64,000 bases of DNA, from assembly GCA_964596015.1 (NCBI GenBank), contig CAZQSB010000007.1, positions 29,711-93,710 of the forward strand, written 5' to 3'. Made by a program: the position numbers and the translations under genes. This stretch comes from WJMD01 sp964596015. Its GTDB lineage: Bacteria; Joyebacterota; Joyebacteria; Joyebacterales; Joyebacteraceae. Shown in pieces: positions 16,767 through 25,136 of this stretch. The notes beneath the pieces are model-generated. The model was not told where the DNA came from. It searched no databases and saw only the letters and a program-made list of their open reading frames with translations. Position 1 is the stretch's first letter. Each line of letters opens with the position of its first letter.

Positions 16767-16794
16767 TCTATACTCAGGAACGCGCCGGTGTCAA
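16767..16794 (-). promoter_or_regulatory. Promoter of the beta-helix protein gene
   Basis: On the minus strand TTGACA (16794-16789) and TATAGA (16772-16767) are 16 bases apart. The -35 box begins 6 bases after the stop codon of the radical SAM gene, so the beta-helix gene is likely a separate unit despite lying 105 bases downstream of a long gene run. Confidence 0.68.
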
Positions 16795-16799
16795 CAGAC

Positions 16800-17906
16800 T
16801 CATTCCTGGTCCCAGACGCCCTCGATGACGGCGCCGCATGAAAGGCAGGTCCCCTGAGCGAGGTTCACCACCTCGACCTCGTATCCGATGCGGCGGATGA
16901 GAAGCTCGCCGCATGAGGGACACCACGTCGACGCGGCCTCGTGCCCAGGCACGTTCCCTATGTAGACGTACTTGAGGCCCTCCTCGAGCGCGATGGCGCG
17001 GGCCCGGTCGAGCGCCTCGACCGGCGTCGGCGGAAGGTCCGTCAGCCGGTGACAGGGATGGAACCGGGAGAAGTGGAGCGGGACGTCCGGCCCGAGCTCG
17101 TCGTGGATCCACCGGCACATCTTCCTGATGAGAGCCGGATCGTCGTTCTCCCCCGGCACGATGAGATTGGTGATCTCCAGATGAACGCCCTCCTCGCGGA
17201 GGACCCGGAGGGACCGCAGGACCGGGGCGAGCGACCCCCCGGTCATATCGGCGTAATACTCCTCGCTCATTCCCTTGAGGTCGATGTCGGCCGCATCCAG
17301 ATACCGGCAGAGCTCTCTGAGCGGCTTCTCGCTGATGAAGCCGTTCGAGTGACAGACGTTCCGGAGACCCAGAGCCTCGGCCTCCCTGGCGCAGTCGAGC
17401 ATGTACTCGTAGAAGATGGTCGGCTCGGAGTAGGTATAGGCCACGGACGACGCGCCGCTTCGCGCCGCGAGCCGCGCGAGCTCGGCCGGTGGCAGGCGGT
17501 GGTTCCTCGTCTCCTCGGGCCGCGCCTGGGAGATGTGCCAGTTCTGGCAGAACCGACAGTCCAGATTGCATCCCGCGACGGCGATCGAGAGGGCGGTCGT
17601 TGTGGGAAGGAAGTGATAGAAGGGCTTCTTCTCGATCGGGTCGATGTGAACGGCGCACGGGTTGCCGTACGTGAGCGTGTAGTAGACCCCGTCACGGTTC
17701 TCCCGCACGCCGCAGAACCCGCGTTGGCCGGACGGTACGACACACCGCCTCGGACAGAGCCCGCAGCGGACCGCCCCGCCGTCCAGACTCTCCCAGAAGG
17801 AAGCCTCTCTCGGCTCGACATAACCCTGTTCCTGGGCCGCTCCGGCGACCGGAACGAGCATGAGGACCGCAAGAGCGATGAGAGCCGGCCGGCGAAGCGC
17901 AGTCAT
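16800..17906 (-). CDS. amrS: AmmeMemoRadiSam system radical SAM enzyme, with apparent signal peptide
   Basis: A 368-residue radical SAM protein of the AMMECR1-Memo-radical SAM system. The cluster-binding motif is GCNLDCRFCQNWHISQ (C-x3-C-x2-C), preceded by a CGLCPRRC knot and followed near the C-terminus by a CPSC/CLSC zinc-ribbon-like pair. HIDPIEKKPFYHFLP and SYSEPTIFYEYMLD-type blocks (here TYSEPTIF) are typical. Oddly, it starts with TALRRPALIALAVLMLVPVAGAA, which looks like a signal peptide or membrane anchor. Radical SAM chemistry normally needs cytoplasmic SAM and reductant, so the location is a puzzle. The ATG at 17906 overlaps the Memo-AMMECR1 stop (ATGA). The biochemical role of this system is not established. 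Confidence 0.88.
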   Translation of the reverse strand: MTALRRPALIALAVLMLVPVAGAAQEQGYVEPREASFWESLDGGAVRCGLCPRRCVVPSGQRGFCGVRENRDGVYYTLTYGNPCAVHIDPIEKKPFYHFLPTTTALSIAVAGCNLDCRFCQNWHISQARPEETRNHRLPPAELARLAARSGASSVAYTYSEPTIFYEYMLDCAREAEALGLRNVCHSNGFISEKPLRELCRYLDAADIDLKGMSEEYYADMTGGSLAPVLRSLRVLREEGVHLEITNLIVPGENDDPALIRKMCRWIHDELGPDVPLHFSRFHPCHRLTDLPPTPVEALDRARAIALEEGLKYVYIGNVPGHEAASTWCPSCGELLIRRIGYEVEVVNLAQGTCLSCGAVIEGVWDQE

Positions 17907-19465
17907 GACCGCTCGCCCCCGCTCTGGACGCCGAGTTCGTTCTCGCCGAAGACTTCGGCGGAGAAGCGGAGAATGGTCGTCCCCGGCTCCCTCCACGTTC
18001 CCGGTGGAAGTCCGGCCTTCTGGCATGTGTGGTCGAGGAACGTGTCTCTGTCCCAGCCGTACTCGGTCGCGACCTGCGGGAGAAGGAGCCCGGAGTGCGC
18101 GCCGCGCTGGATGATGAGACCGTCGCGACCGACCTCGATCTCCGAGACGTCCTCGACGGCCTCGAGCGGGCTCATGACGGAGATCTCGATGTCGATACCG
18201 TCGAGCTCCTCGCTGCGGACCGGAGGGAACCTCGGATCGCGGAGCGCCGCCTCGACCGCCATCGAGACGACGGTCTCGACGAGCGGCCGCGATGCCTGGA
18301 TGGAGCCGATGCACCCCCTGAGCCGACCGTTCTCGTGGAGCGTCACGAACGCGCCGCTCGGGCTCTCCAGCACGTCGCTCTCCATCCCGGGTGTCGGAGG
18401 AGGTCCGTCTCCCAGGGCCGACACGATCGAGGCGCGCGCCAGCCTCAGGAGCTCGCGCCGCTCGTCGTCGGAGAGACGCCCTGTACGGGTCCCCGCCTCA
18501 TCTGACGGCACGGCATCGCAGGCGCGCGCCGGCCTCGTCGAGACGGCAGCCATGTACCCGACCACCTGGCTCATGTCGCCCGTCACGTCGCCCGAGGTCG
18601 CGTATCTGAGGACCTCGGCCCCGGCCGCGCCCAGTTCGCGCGCCGCCATGAGCACGGCGGCGGTCGGTCCTCCGCCGCAGGCTTCGCACTCGCCGCTCGC
18701 GAGCGCCCGCAGGAGCCCCTCGGGATCGAACGCGTCGACGGACTCGACGATCACCCTGTCGAGGCGGCGGGCGTCTTCCTGGCTGTGGTAGTGAGAGAGA
18801 TCGGTGCTCGCGACCAGCAGATACCGTCGGTCGGGGCGCTCCGCGACGACGCCGCTCATCGCCGCGGCGAGGCTCCTGACAGCGGCCTCGCTCTGCTCGC
18901 CCATCACGATGGGGACGAGTTCGAAGGACTCGAGTGAGCGCTGCAGGAACGGGACCTGGACCTCGAGCGAGTGTTCCTGCGAGTGTGCGCGAGGCTCGAA
19001 GACGAGCCCGCGCTGCCTGAGCTCCGACACCGATTCGCGGTCGATCGGCACCGCTCCGAGAGGCGTCTCGTACGACGAGCCGTCGAAGACGGACGCGCCC
19101 CGGAAGGCCGCGCGGTGAGACGGCGCGACGACGATGACCGTGTCGTACGTCCTTCCGCGAACCGCCGCGTAGGCGTGTGCGGCGACGCCTCCCGAGTAGA
19201 CATACCCGGCGTGCGGCGCGACGAGCGCCACGACCTCGCCGTCGAGATCGGGACTCCCCGCGGCGTCCAGATACCGGTCGATCGTGGATGCCAGAGCGTC
19301 AGGTTCGCCCGGATAGAAAGCTCCCGCCACGACGGCCCGCCTGACGGGACCACTCGATGATGTCGTCTCTGCCACGTCTGCCTCCCCTTCTTCCGCACTG
19401 CAGCCGGCGATCGGAGCGGCGAAGAGCGTCAAAGCCACCACGCAGACGCTCGCGAAGCGGTTCAC
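17903..19465 (-). CDS. Memo-AMMECR1 fusion lipoprotein (AmmeMemoRadiSam proteins B and A)
   Basis: A 520-residue fusion. After a lipoprotein signal (VCVVALTLFAAPIAGC, lipobox IAGC near residue 22) comes a Memo domain, about residues 40-300: RAVVAGAFYPGEPDALAST, VALVAPHAGYVYSGGVAAHA, RAHSQEHSLEVQVPFLQ, VASTDLSHYHSQEDA and the GECEACGGGPTAAVL cysteines. Then an AMMECR1 domain, about 320-515: GAFVTLHENGRLRGCIGSI, ALRDPRFPPV and IEISVMSPLEAVEDVSEI. Memo resembles metal-dependent extradiol-type dioxygenases; AMMECR1 function is unknown. The GTG at 19465 overlaps the nadB stop (GTGA). The lipobox predicts an envelope location shared with its radical SAM partner. Confidence 0.88.
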   Translation of the reverse strand: MNRFASVCVVALTLFAAPIAGCSAEEGEADVAETTSSSGPVRRAVVAGAFYPGEPDALASTIDRYLDAAGSPDLDGEVVALVAPHAGYVYSGGVAAHAYAAVRGRTYDTVIVVAPSHRAAFRGASVFDGSSYETPLGAVPIDRESVSELRQRGLVFEPRAHSQEHSLEVQVPFLQRSLESFELVPIVMGEQSEAAVRSLAAAMSGVVAERPDRRYLLVASTDLSHYHSQEDARRLDRVIVESVDAFDPEGLLRALASGECEACGGGPTAAVLMAARELGAAGAEVLRYATSGDVTGDMSQVVGYMAAVSTRPARACDAVPSDEAGTRTGRLSDDERRELLRLARASIVSALGDGPPPTPGMESDVLESPSGAFVTLHENGRLRGCIGSIQASRPLVETVVSMAVEAALRDPRFPPVRSEELDGIDIEISVMSPLEAVEDVSEIEVGRDGLIIQRGAHSGLLLPQVATEYGWDRDTFLDHTCQKAGLPPGTWREPGTTILRFSAEVFGENELGVQSGGERS

Positions 19466-21057
19466 ACGGCTCCCCCTCCCTCGACGATCGTATCGTGTCC
19501 GAATCGCTCGTCGTCCCGCTCCGGGAAATCCTCCATGGAATGGAGGCCGCGCGACTCCTTCCTGCGGAGCGCGCTCCGGATGATCAGCTCGCCGACGAGC
19601 GAGATGTTGCTGAGCTCGATCAGGTCGTGACTCACGGGGTAGCGGCGACGATAGTCGGCGATCTCGCGCCTGATGGCCGCCATGCGGCGACGGGCCAGGT
19701 CCAGCCGTCGCGTGGTCCTCACGATCCCAACATAGTCCCACATCAGGCGTCTGACAACGTCCCAGTTGTAGTCGAGAAGCACTCCCTCGGGCACGCGCCC
19801 GGCGGGGTTCCCCTCCCACGGCGGCGCGCCGCCGTCCGGGAGGCCGCTCCGTCTCTCCTCGAGTTCGTCGGCCGCGGCCCCGGCGGCCCGCTCGCTGAAG
19901 ACGACGGCCTCCAGGAGCGAGTTGCTGGCCAGCCGGTTCGCGCCGTGCATGCCGGTGTGCGCCGTCTCCCCCGAAACGAAGAGCCCCCGAATGCCGGTCC
20001 TGCAATCCAGGTCGACCGCAACGCCTCCGCAGAGATAGTGAGCGGCGGGAACGACGGGAACCGGGGACCTGGTCATGTCGATGCCCAGCTCCATCAGTCG
20101 GGCGTGGATGTTCGGGAAGCGCTTTCTCACCCGGTCGGCGTCGACGTGAGTGATGTCGAGGTAGACGTGCTTGTCGCCGGTACTCTTCATCGTCCGGTCG
20201 ATCGCCCGCGCGACGATGTCACGCGGCGCCAGCTCCTTCCTGGGGTCCTCGTTCTCCATGAACCGCTCCCCGGCGAGCGACGTCAGGATGGCGCCCTCTC
20301 CCCGGACGGCCTCGGAGATGAGAAAGGAACGGACCTCGGGGTGATAGAGACAGGTCGGATGGAACTGGATGAACTCCATGTTCCTGACAGCGACGCCGGC
20401 CCGCCAGGCCATCGCGATGCCGTCGCCGGTCGCGATCTCCGGGTTCGAGGTATAGAGGTAGACCTTCCCGCACCCGCCGGTCGCCAGCATGACCACCGGC
20501 GCCGTGACCGTCGCCACGCGCCCGCCGCGCCGGTCGAGCGCGTGCACTCCGACGACCATTCGTCCGCCGGGTCCGTCGGCGGTCGCGAGTTCGATGGCCA
20601 TGTGGTCCTCGAGAACGCTGATGGCGGGATGGGCGTCGACGGCCGCGAGGAGGGCCTCTTCGATCTCCCTGCCGGTCATGTCGGACGCGTGGATGATGCG
20701 GCGCTCGCTGTGGCCGCCCTCCCGCCCGAGAGCGAACGAGCCGCCCGGTCCCTCGCGGGTGAAGCGGGCGCCCCACTCCACGAGGTGGCGCACGGCGTCC
20801 GGTCCGTTCCTGACGGCCAGCTCGACGGCGTCACGGTGACAGAGGCCGACCCCCGCCTTCACCGTGTCGTCGATGTGCTTCTCGTACGAGTCGTCGTCGT
20901 GGACCGCGGCCGCGATGCCCCCCTGCGCCATGTTCGTCGCGGACTCGGCGTCGTCCTTCTTGGTGATGACGAGAACGCTGCCGCGCTCCGCGACGCGGAG
21001 CGCGAACGAGAGCCCGGCGATGCCGCTGCCGACGACAATGAAGTCCACGCGGTCCAT
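19462..21057 (-). CDS. nadB: L-aspartate oxidase
   Basis: A 531-residue flavoenzyme that oxidises L-aspartate to iminoaspartate, the first step of de novo NAD synthesis, and hands it to NadA encoded just upstream. The FAD-binding loop is FIVVGSGIAGLSFALRVAE; other family blocks are TNMAQGGIAAAVHDDDSYE, GREGGHSERRIIHASDMTG, IQFHPTCLYHPEVRSFLISE, HYLCGGVAVDL and GMHGANRLASNSLLEAVVF, and a C-terminal helical domain follows. Length is normal. The ATG at 21057 has GGAG 8 bases upstream. Its 3' end is coupled to the Memo-AMMECR1 gene. A nadC gene is not in the window. Confidence 0.95.
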   Translation of the reverse strand: MDRVDFIVVGSGIAGLSFALRVAERGSVLVITKKDDAESATNMAQGGIAAAVHDDDSYEKHIDDTVKAGVGLCHRDAVELAVRNGPDAVRHLVEWGARFTREGPGGSFALGREGGHSERRIIHASDMTGREIEEALLAAVDAHPAISVLEDHMAIELATADGPGGRMVVGVHALDRRGGRVATVTAPVVMLATGGCGKVYLYTSNPEIATGDGIAMAWRAGVAVRNMEFIQFHPTCLYHPEVRSFLISEAVRGEGAILTSLAGERFMENEDPRKELAPRDIVARAIDRTMKSTGDKHVYLDITHVDADRVRKRFPNIHARLMELGIDMTRSPVPVVPAAHYLCGGVAVDLDCRTGIRGLFVSGETAHTGMHGANRLASNSLLEAVVFSERAAGAAADELEERRSGLPDGGAPPWEGNPAGRVPEGVLLDYNWDVVRRLMWDYVGIVRTTRRLDLARRRMAAIRREIADYRRRYPVSHDLIELSNISLVGELIIRSALRRKESRGLHSMEDFPERDDERFGHDTIVEGGGAV

Positions 21058-21112
21058 TGAGTGTCTCCCCCGCTCTGCTCGCCCCGCTTCGAAGGCCGCC
21101 CCCGACGCCGCG

Positions 21113-22045
21113 TCAGGAGCCCGTTACCTCGAGCATCCGCTCGAGCGCCGCGCGCGCTCCCTCCATGACCTCGGCCGGGACGCGTACCTCGTACTGCTCG
21201 TGTTCGAGCGACCACGCCAGTCTGGGAAGATCGGTCATCTTCATGTTCCTGCAGACGGCGAACGCGGACAGCGGGTAGAAACGGCCGTCGGGATGCTCGC
21301 GGTTCAGCCGCTCCACGAGCCCGATCTCGGTTCCTACGATGAGCTCGTCGTGGGTCTTCGCGAGCCGCACCATGTCGCCGGTCGAACCGACGTGGTCCGC
21401 CATGGCCAGAACGTCAGGGGGCGACTCGGGATGGACGACGACCGGAACGCCGGGATGCTCCGACTTCGCCAGGACCACGTCCTCGACCACGAACATGTTG
21501 TGGACGTAGCAGTGACCCTGCCACGGGATGACCGTCTTGTCGACCTTCGTCGCGACGTACGATGCGAGGTTCTTGTCGGGCACGAAGATCACCGCGTCAC
21601 CCTCGAGCGACCTGACCACATCGACGGCGTTCGACGACGTGCAGCAGATGTCGCTCTCAGCCTTGACGGCCGCCGATGTGTTCACGTAGCAGACGACGGG
21701 GACGCCCGGGTGCTCTTTCCTGAAGGCGGCGAGCTCTTCTGCGGTGACCATGTCGGCCATCGGGCAGCCCGCAGACTCCGACGGGATGACGACCTTCTTC
21801 CCGGGGTTCAGGATCTTCGCGCTCTCCGCCATGAAGTACACGCCGGCGAGAACGATGACGTCCGCGTCGGTTTCCGTCGCGAGCTGCGCCAGCCTGAGCG
21901 AGTCGCCCAGGTGGTCGGAGACCTCCTGGACCGATCCTATCTGATAGTTGTGCCCCAGAACGACGGCGCGCTTCTTCCTCTTGAGCTCGCCGATCCGGGC
22001 GCGGAGCTCCTCCTCGTCGAGCCGCGCCAGTTCCTCCAACGTCAT
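21113..22045 (-). CDS. nadA: Quinolinate synthase
   Basis: A 310-residue short-form quinolinate synthase, which condenses iminoaspartate with dihydroxyacetone phosphate to quinolinate using a [4Fe-4S] cluster. The three cluster cysteines are visible at about C94 (SAGCPMAD), C179 (PWQGHCYVHN) and C265 (FAVCRNMKM). Other family blocks are VVLGHNYQIGSVQEVSDHLG, VYFMAESAKIL, YVNTSAAVKAESDICCTSSN and VVVHPESPPDV. It overlaps lpxK by ATGA and precedes nadB by 55 bases, so nadA and nadB are co-transcribed with lipid A genes. Confidence 0.96.
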   Translation of the reverse strand: MTLEELARLDEEELRARIGELKRKKRAVVLGHNYQIGSVQEVSDHLGDSLRLAQLATETDADVIVLAGVYFMAESAKILNPGKKVVIPSESAGCPMADMVTAEELAAFRKEHPGVPVVCYVNTSAAVKAESDICCTSSNAVDVVRSLEGDAVIFVPDKNLASYVATKVDKTVIPWQGHCYVHNMFVVEDVVLAKSEHPGVPVVVHPESPPDVLAMADHVGSTGDMVRLAKTHDELIVGTEIGLVERLNREHPDGRFYPLSAFAVCRNMKMTDLPRLAWSLEHEQYEVRVPAEVMEGARAALERMLEVTGS

Positions 22046-23190
22046 TGGGAACTCCTCGTGATGGCCTTCGTGAGCGCCTCGCTGAGCGCCCTCCTCCCCC
22101 TGACGACCTCGATGTCTATCCCGAGCGCGATGACGGGAACAGGCGAGGACCAGGTTGAGAGACGCACGGCGTCCTTCTCCGTGGTCAGCACCGCCCGGGC
22201 GCCGGTCCGCCTGACGCTCTCGACAACGCGCGCCAGGTCCTCCTCATCGTACTCGTGATGGTCGGGCGCCGCCAGTCTCTCGGCGACACGGACCCCGAGT
22301 CGCGAGACGGTGTGAAAGAAATCGTCCGGGTCGGCGATGCCCGCCAGCGCCACGACCTCCCGGCCGCGCAGTTCGGAGGGCTCAACCCGTCCGCCCGTGC
22401 GGGCGTCCCAGAGCTCGACCGGCTTCATGCGCGTCTCGATCACGGGCGCCCCCGGCGCCAGAGGCGCCAGCGTCGCCTCCACCCGGCCGGCGCCGTCTCT
22501 CCCACAGCGCGTCGCGACGAGCACCTCCGCCCTGCCCACCCCCAGCGGGTGCTCACGAAGCGGTCCGGCGGGCAGCAGGAACCCGTTTCCGACGGGGGCG
22601 CGCGCGTCGACGGCGATGATGTCGAGGTCGCGGTCGACGCCCACGTGCTGGAAGGCGTCGTCCAGCACGACGACGTCGGCCCCCAGACGGTCGACCGCCT
22701 CACGGATGCCGTCGATCCTGCGCTCTGAGGCGACGACCCCGACGTCCGCGAGAAGAAGCGCCATGAGATACGGTTCGTCTCCCGCTTTCGTCCACGGCAC
22801 CAGCGGGCGCTCGCCCCGCGAGACGATGAGCGTCCCGCTTCCGGCGCGCCCGTATCCCCGACTCACGACGGCCACGCGCCGCCCCATGCGCTGAAGCTCC
22901 CGGGCGACATGGATCACGAGCGGCGTCTTCCCCGTGCCGCCCACGACGAGATTCCCGACCGACACGACGGGCACCGTCGCGCGGACCCGCGCGAGCGACC
23001 GGAGTTGGAGCGAGACGAACGCGATGAGCCCGTACGGAACGGAGAGCATCACGAGCGCGCCCATAAGGACCGCGCTCCATCCCCGGGGCGACTCCCCGCC
23101 GCGAGCCACGGCGCCCCACCACGACCGGATCCCGGGGGCGGGTCCCAGTCTGGAGAGACCGTTCTCCTCCGACGCCGCGGAACGGCTCAT
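22042..23190 (-). CDS. lpxK: Tetraacyldisaccharide 4'-kinase
   Basis: A 382-residue inner-membrane-associated kinase that phosphorylates the 4' position of the lipid A disaccharide. The P-loop is VSVGNLVVGGTGKTPLV, preceded by a hydrophobic anchor (MGALVMLSVPYGLIAFVSL). Further LpxK blocks are RRVAVVSRGYGRAG, GDEPYLMA, LDDAFQHVGVDRDLDIIAVDA and GFLLPAGPLREHP, ending with DHHEYDEEDLARV and LTTEKDAVRL. Start (23190) and stop (22042) both lie in 4-base overlaps with waaA and nadA, so it is tightly coupled. The N-terminal 30 residues look less conserved than usual. Confidence 0.95.
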   Translation of the reverse strand: MSRSAASEENGLSRLGPAPGIRSWWGAVARGGESPRGWSAVLMGALVMLSVPYGLIAFVSLQLRSLARVRATVPVVSVGNLVVGGTGKTPLVIHVARELQRMGRRVAVVSRGYGRAGSGTLIVSRGERPLVPWTKAGDEPYLMALLLADVGVVASERRIDGIREAVDRLGADVVVLDDAFQHVGVDRDLDIIAVDARAPVGNGFLLPAGPLREHPLGVGRAEVLVATRCGRDGAGRVEATLAPLAPGAPVIETRMKPVELWDARTGGRVEPSELRGREVVALAGIADPDDFFHTVSRLGVRVAERLAAPDHHEYDEEDLARVVESVRRTGARAVLTTEKDAVRLSTWSSPVPVIALGIDIEVVRGRRALSEALTKAITRSSQ

Positions 23191-24443
23191 CGCGGCACCT
23201 CCAGCAGTCCGGCCCTCTCGAGCGCGGCCACCGAGCGCGACGCCGCGCCGCGCCCGGCCTCGACCACACGGAGGGCCGCTCGCGCCGTCTCCGTCCTGAG
23301 TTCGTCGTCCGTCAGGAGACGCGCCAACACCTCCGGGAGCTCCCGGCCGTCCGTTATCCTGACGGCGCCGCCGCCGTCGACGAGCGCGCGCGCTACCTGT
23401 TCGCAGCTCCTGGTGTCCGGCCCGAGGACCACCGGCACACCGCGGGAGGCGGGCTCGAGCGGGTTGTGTCCACCGTACCCGCCGAGCGTGCCGCCCACGA
23501 AGGCCGCGTCGCCGGCGCCGTAGAGACGCGCCAGCTCACCGGTCGTGTCGACCAGGACCGCGCCGGGCCCCCGCGGCGCGTCCCCGCTCGAGCGGCTGAA
23601 GACCCGGACCCCGGAGCGCGTGAGCGCCCGCTCGATGTGCGCGGCCCGGCGCATGTGCCTCGGAGCCACGACCGGCCGCGCCAGAGGCGCCAGCTCCGCC
23701 GCAGCGCGCACGACCGCCGCCTCCTCCCGGGGCCGCACGCTGCCGAAGACCACGGCGCGACCCGCCGCCTCCACGCCGAGCGAGACCCTCAGCGATTCGC
23801 GCTCTGCCGGCGCGAGCGGGCCACCGAGCGCGTCGAACTTGGTATCTCCCGTCACGACGACGCGCTCCCGAGGAAGCCCCAGCTCGAGAAACCGAGCCGC
23901 GTTCTCCTCGTCGCGGCATGCGGCGACACGCAGCGTGAGCGCCGCCTCGCGCACCGGCGAGAGCGGGCCCGCGGCGCGCGCGAGGGTCCGCTTCGAAAGG
24001 CGACCGTTCACGAGCGCGGCGGGCACGCCCGCGGCCATCGCGCCGAACAGCAGATTCGGCCAGAGCTCGCTCTCGACCAGGACGAGCGAGCGCGGCCTGA
24101 CACGTTCGAGTGCCGTTCCGACAGCGGCCGTGAAGTCGAGCGGCACGAACGCGGTCCGCGCCTCGGCGCCAAGCGCACCGGCCGCGGTCCGCTGCCCAGT
24201 CGGGGTCATCGTCGTGAGGAGCACCCGGAGGCCGCGCGATGAAAGCTCGCGGACGACCGGCCCGGCGGCGTTGACCTCTCCGACGGACGCGGCGTGGACC
24301 CAGACGGGACGCCCCTCGAGGCGGGGCAGCTCGCCGAGCCGTTCGCTCCACTCGGCGCCCCCCCTGGAGCGCTTCCACGCGAACCACGGGCGGGCAAGGA
24401 CCCACAGGGCGTTCGTCAGTCCCCTGTACGCGGCGTAGGCCAT
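23187..24443 (-). CDS. waaA: 3-deoxy-D-manno-octulosonic acid (Kdo) transferase
   Basis: A 418-residue Kdo transferase of the inner membrane that adds Kdo from CMP-Kdo to the lipid A precursor. Family blocks are VWVHAASVGEVNAAGPVVRE, VLLTTMTPTGQRTA, FVPLDFTAAVGTALERVRPR, LVLVESELWPNLLFGA, ALVNGRLSKRTLA, VVTGDTKFDALGGPL, VFGSVRPREEA, VVAPRHMRRA and AFVGGTLGGYGGHNPLEPAS. The ATG at 24443 directly follows the TAG stop of the acyltransferase gene, and the stop overlaps lpxK. Whether it adds one or two Kdo residues cannot be told. Confidence 0.95.
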   Translation of the reverse strand: MAYAAYRGLTNALWVLARPWFAWKRSRGGAEWSERLGELPRLEGRPVWVHAASVGEVNAAGPVVRELSSRGLRVLLTTMTPTGQRTAAGALGAEARTAFVPLDFTAAVGTALERVRPRSLVLVESELWPNLLFGAMAAGVPAALVNGRLSKRTLARAAGPLSPVREAALTLRVAACRDEENAARFLELGLPRERVVVTGDTKFDALGGPLAPAERESLRVSLGVEAAGRAVVFGSVRPREEAAVVRAAAELAPLARPVVAPRHMRRAAHIERALTRSGVRVFSRSSGDAPRGPGAVLVDTTGELARLYGAGDAAFVGGTLGGYGGHNPLEPASRGVPVVLGPDTRSCEQVARALVDGGGAVRITDGRELPEVLARLLTDDELRTETARAALRVVEAGRGAASRSVAALERAGLLEVPR

Positions 24444-25136
24444 CTAGTGGGTCTCCCTCGCTCCCTTCGCTCCCTCGCCGGCGAGCGCCAGGGCCTCGGC
24501 CGTCGCGGCGTCGATCGCCCGGCGGAGCTCGTCGGCCCGCTCGTCCAGGCCCCGGTCCGGCGACGGCGGGATGGGTTCACCGTGCGAGACCACCACGGTC
24601 GCGAACGGCAGCGGCACGAGCATCCGGTCCCAGCTGGCCAGGCGCGCGGCCGGTCTGGCCGCGACCCCGACCGGCACGATCGGCGCCCGGGCCCTGTCCG
24701 AGATGAGGAAGATGCCGCGCTGCACGCTGCCCGCGGGACCGCGTGGGCCGTCGGGCGTGATGGCCACGGCCCGCGACTCCTTCGCTGCCGCGAGCATCTT
24801 CATGAGCCCGCGGGTCGAGCCCCTCGAGCTCGAACCCCGCACGACGTCGTATCCCAACGCCGTCATGAGCCGGGCGCTGATCTCTCCGTCCCGGTGCAGC
24901 GATGAGAGGACCACGATGCCCCGTCCGCGGTAGACATACTCGAGCGCGGGCAGGTGGCCGTGCCAGAACGCGTGCACGAGCCCGCCGGCCCCCCGGAGAC
25001 GCTCCACCGTTTCCTCGCCCGTCACGCTGACGCGCCACGTGGCGCCGAGCGTCCGCAGGAAGACGGGACCGAGGGCCGCCGCCGCTCCGATGAGGAGAGC
25101 GTCCCGACGGTTGAAACGGGAAACTCCCCTGGTCAT
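24444..25136 (-). CDS. DUF374 lysophospholipid acyltransferase-family protein
   Basis: A 230-residue acyltransferase-like protein of the DUF374 group. The AFWHGHLPAL segment stands where other families have H-x4-D; VVLSSLHRDGEISARLMTAL, VRGSSSRGSTRGL, AVAITPDGPRGPAGSVQRGI and VPVGVAARPA are the other blocks. There is a hydrophobic N-terminal segment (LLIGAAAALGPVFL). Members usually sit next to waaA, as here, and are suspected to be late acyltransferases of lipid A in lineages without LpxL/LpxM; none of those is seen in this window. The ATG at 25136 overlaps the lpxB stop. Confidence 0.85.
   Translation of the reverse strand: MTRGVSRFNRRDALLIGAAAALGPVFLRTLGATWRVSVTGEETVERLRGAGGLVHAFWHGHLPALEYVYRGRGIVVLSSLHRDGEISARLMTALGYDVVRGSSSRGSTRGLMKMLAAAKESRAVAITPDGPRGPAGSVQRGIFLISDRARAPIVPVGVAARPAARLASWDRMLVPLPFATVVVSHGEPIPPSPDRGLDERADELRRAIDAATAEALALAGEGAKGARETH

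Noticed and set aside
23187..24443. Second glycosyltransferase or frameshift in waaA suggested by long frames on both strands
   Set aside because: The minus-strand frame carries all Kdo-transferase blocks without interruption; the others are mirror frames.
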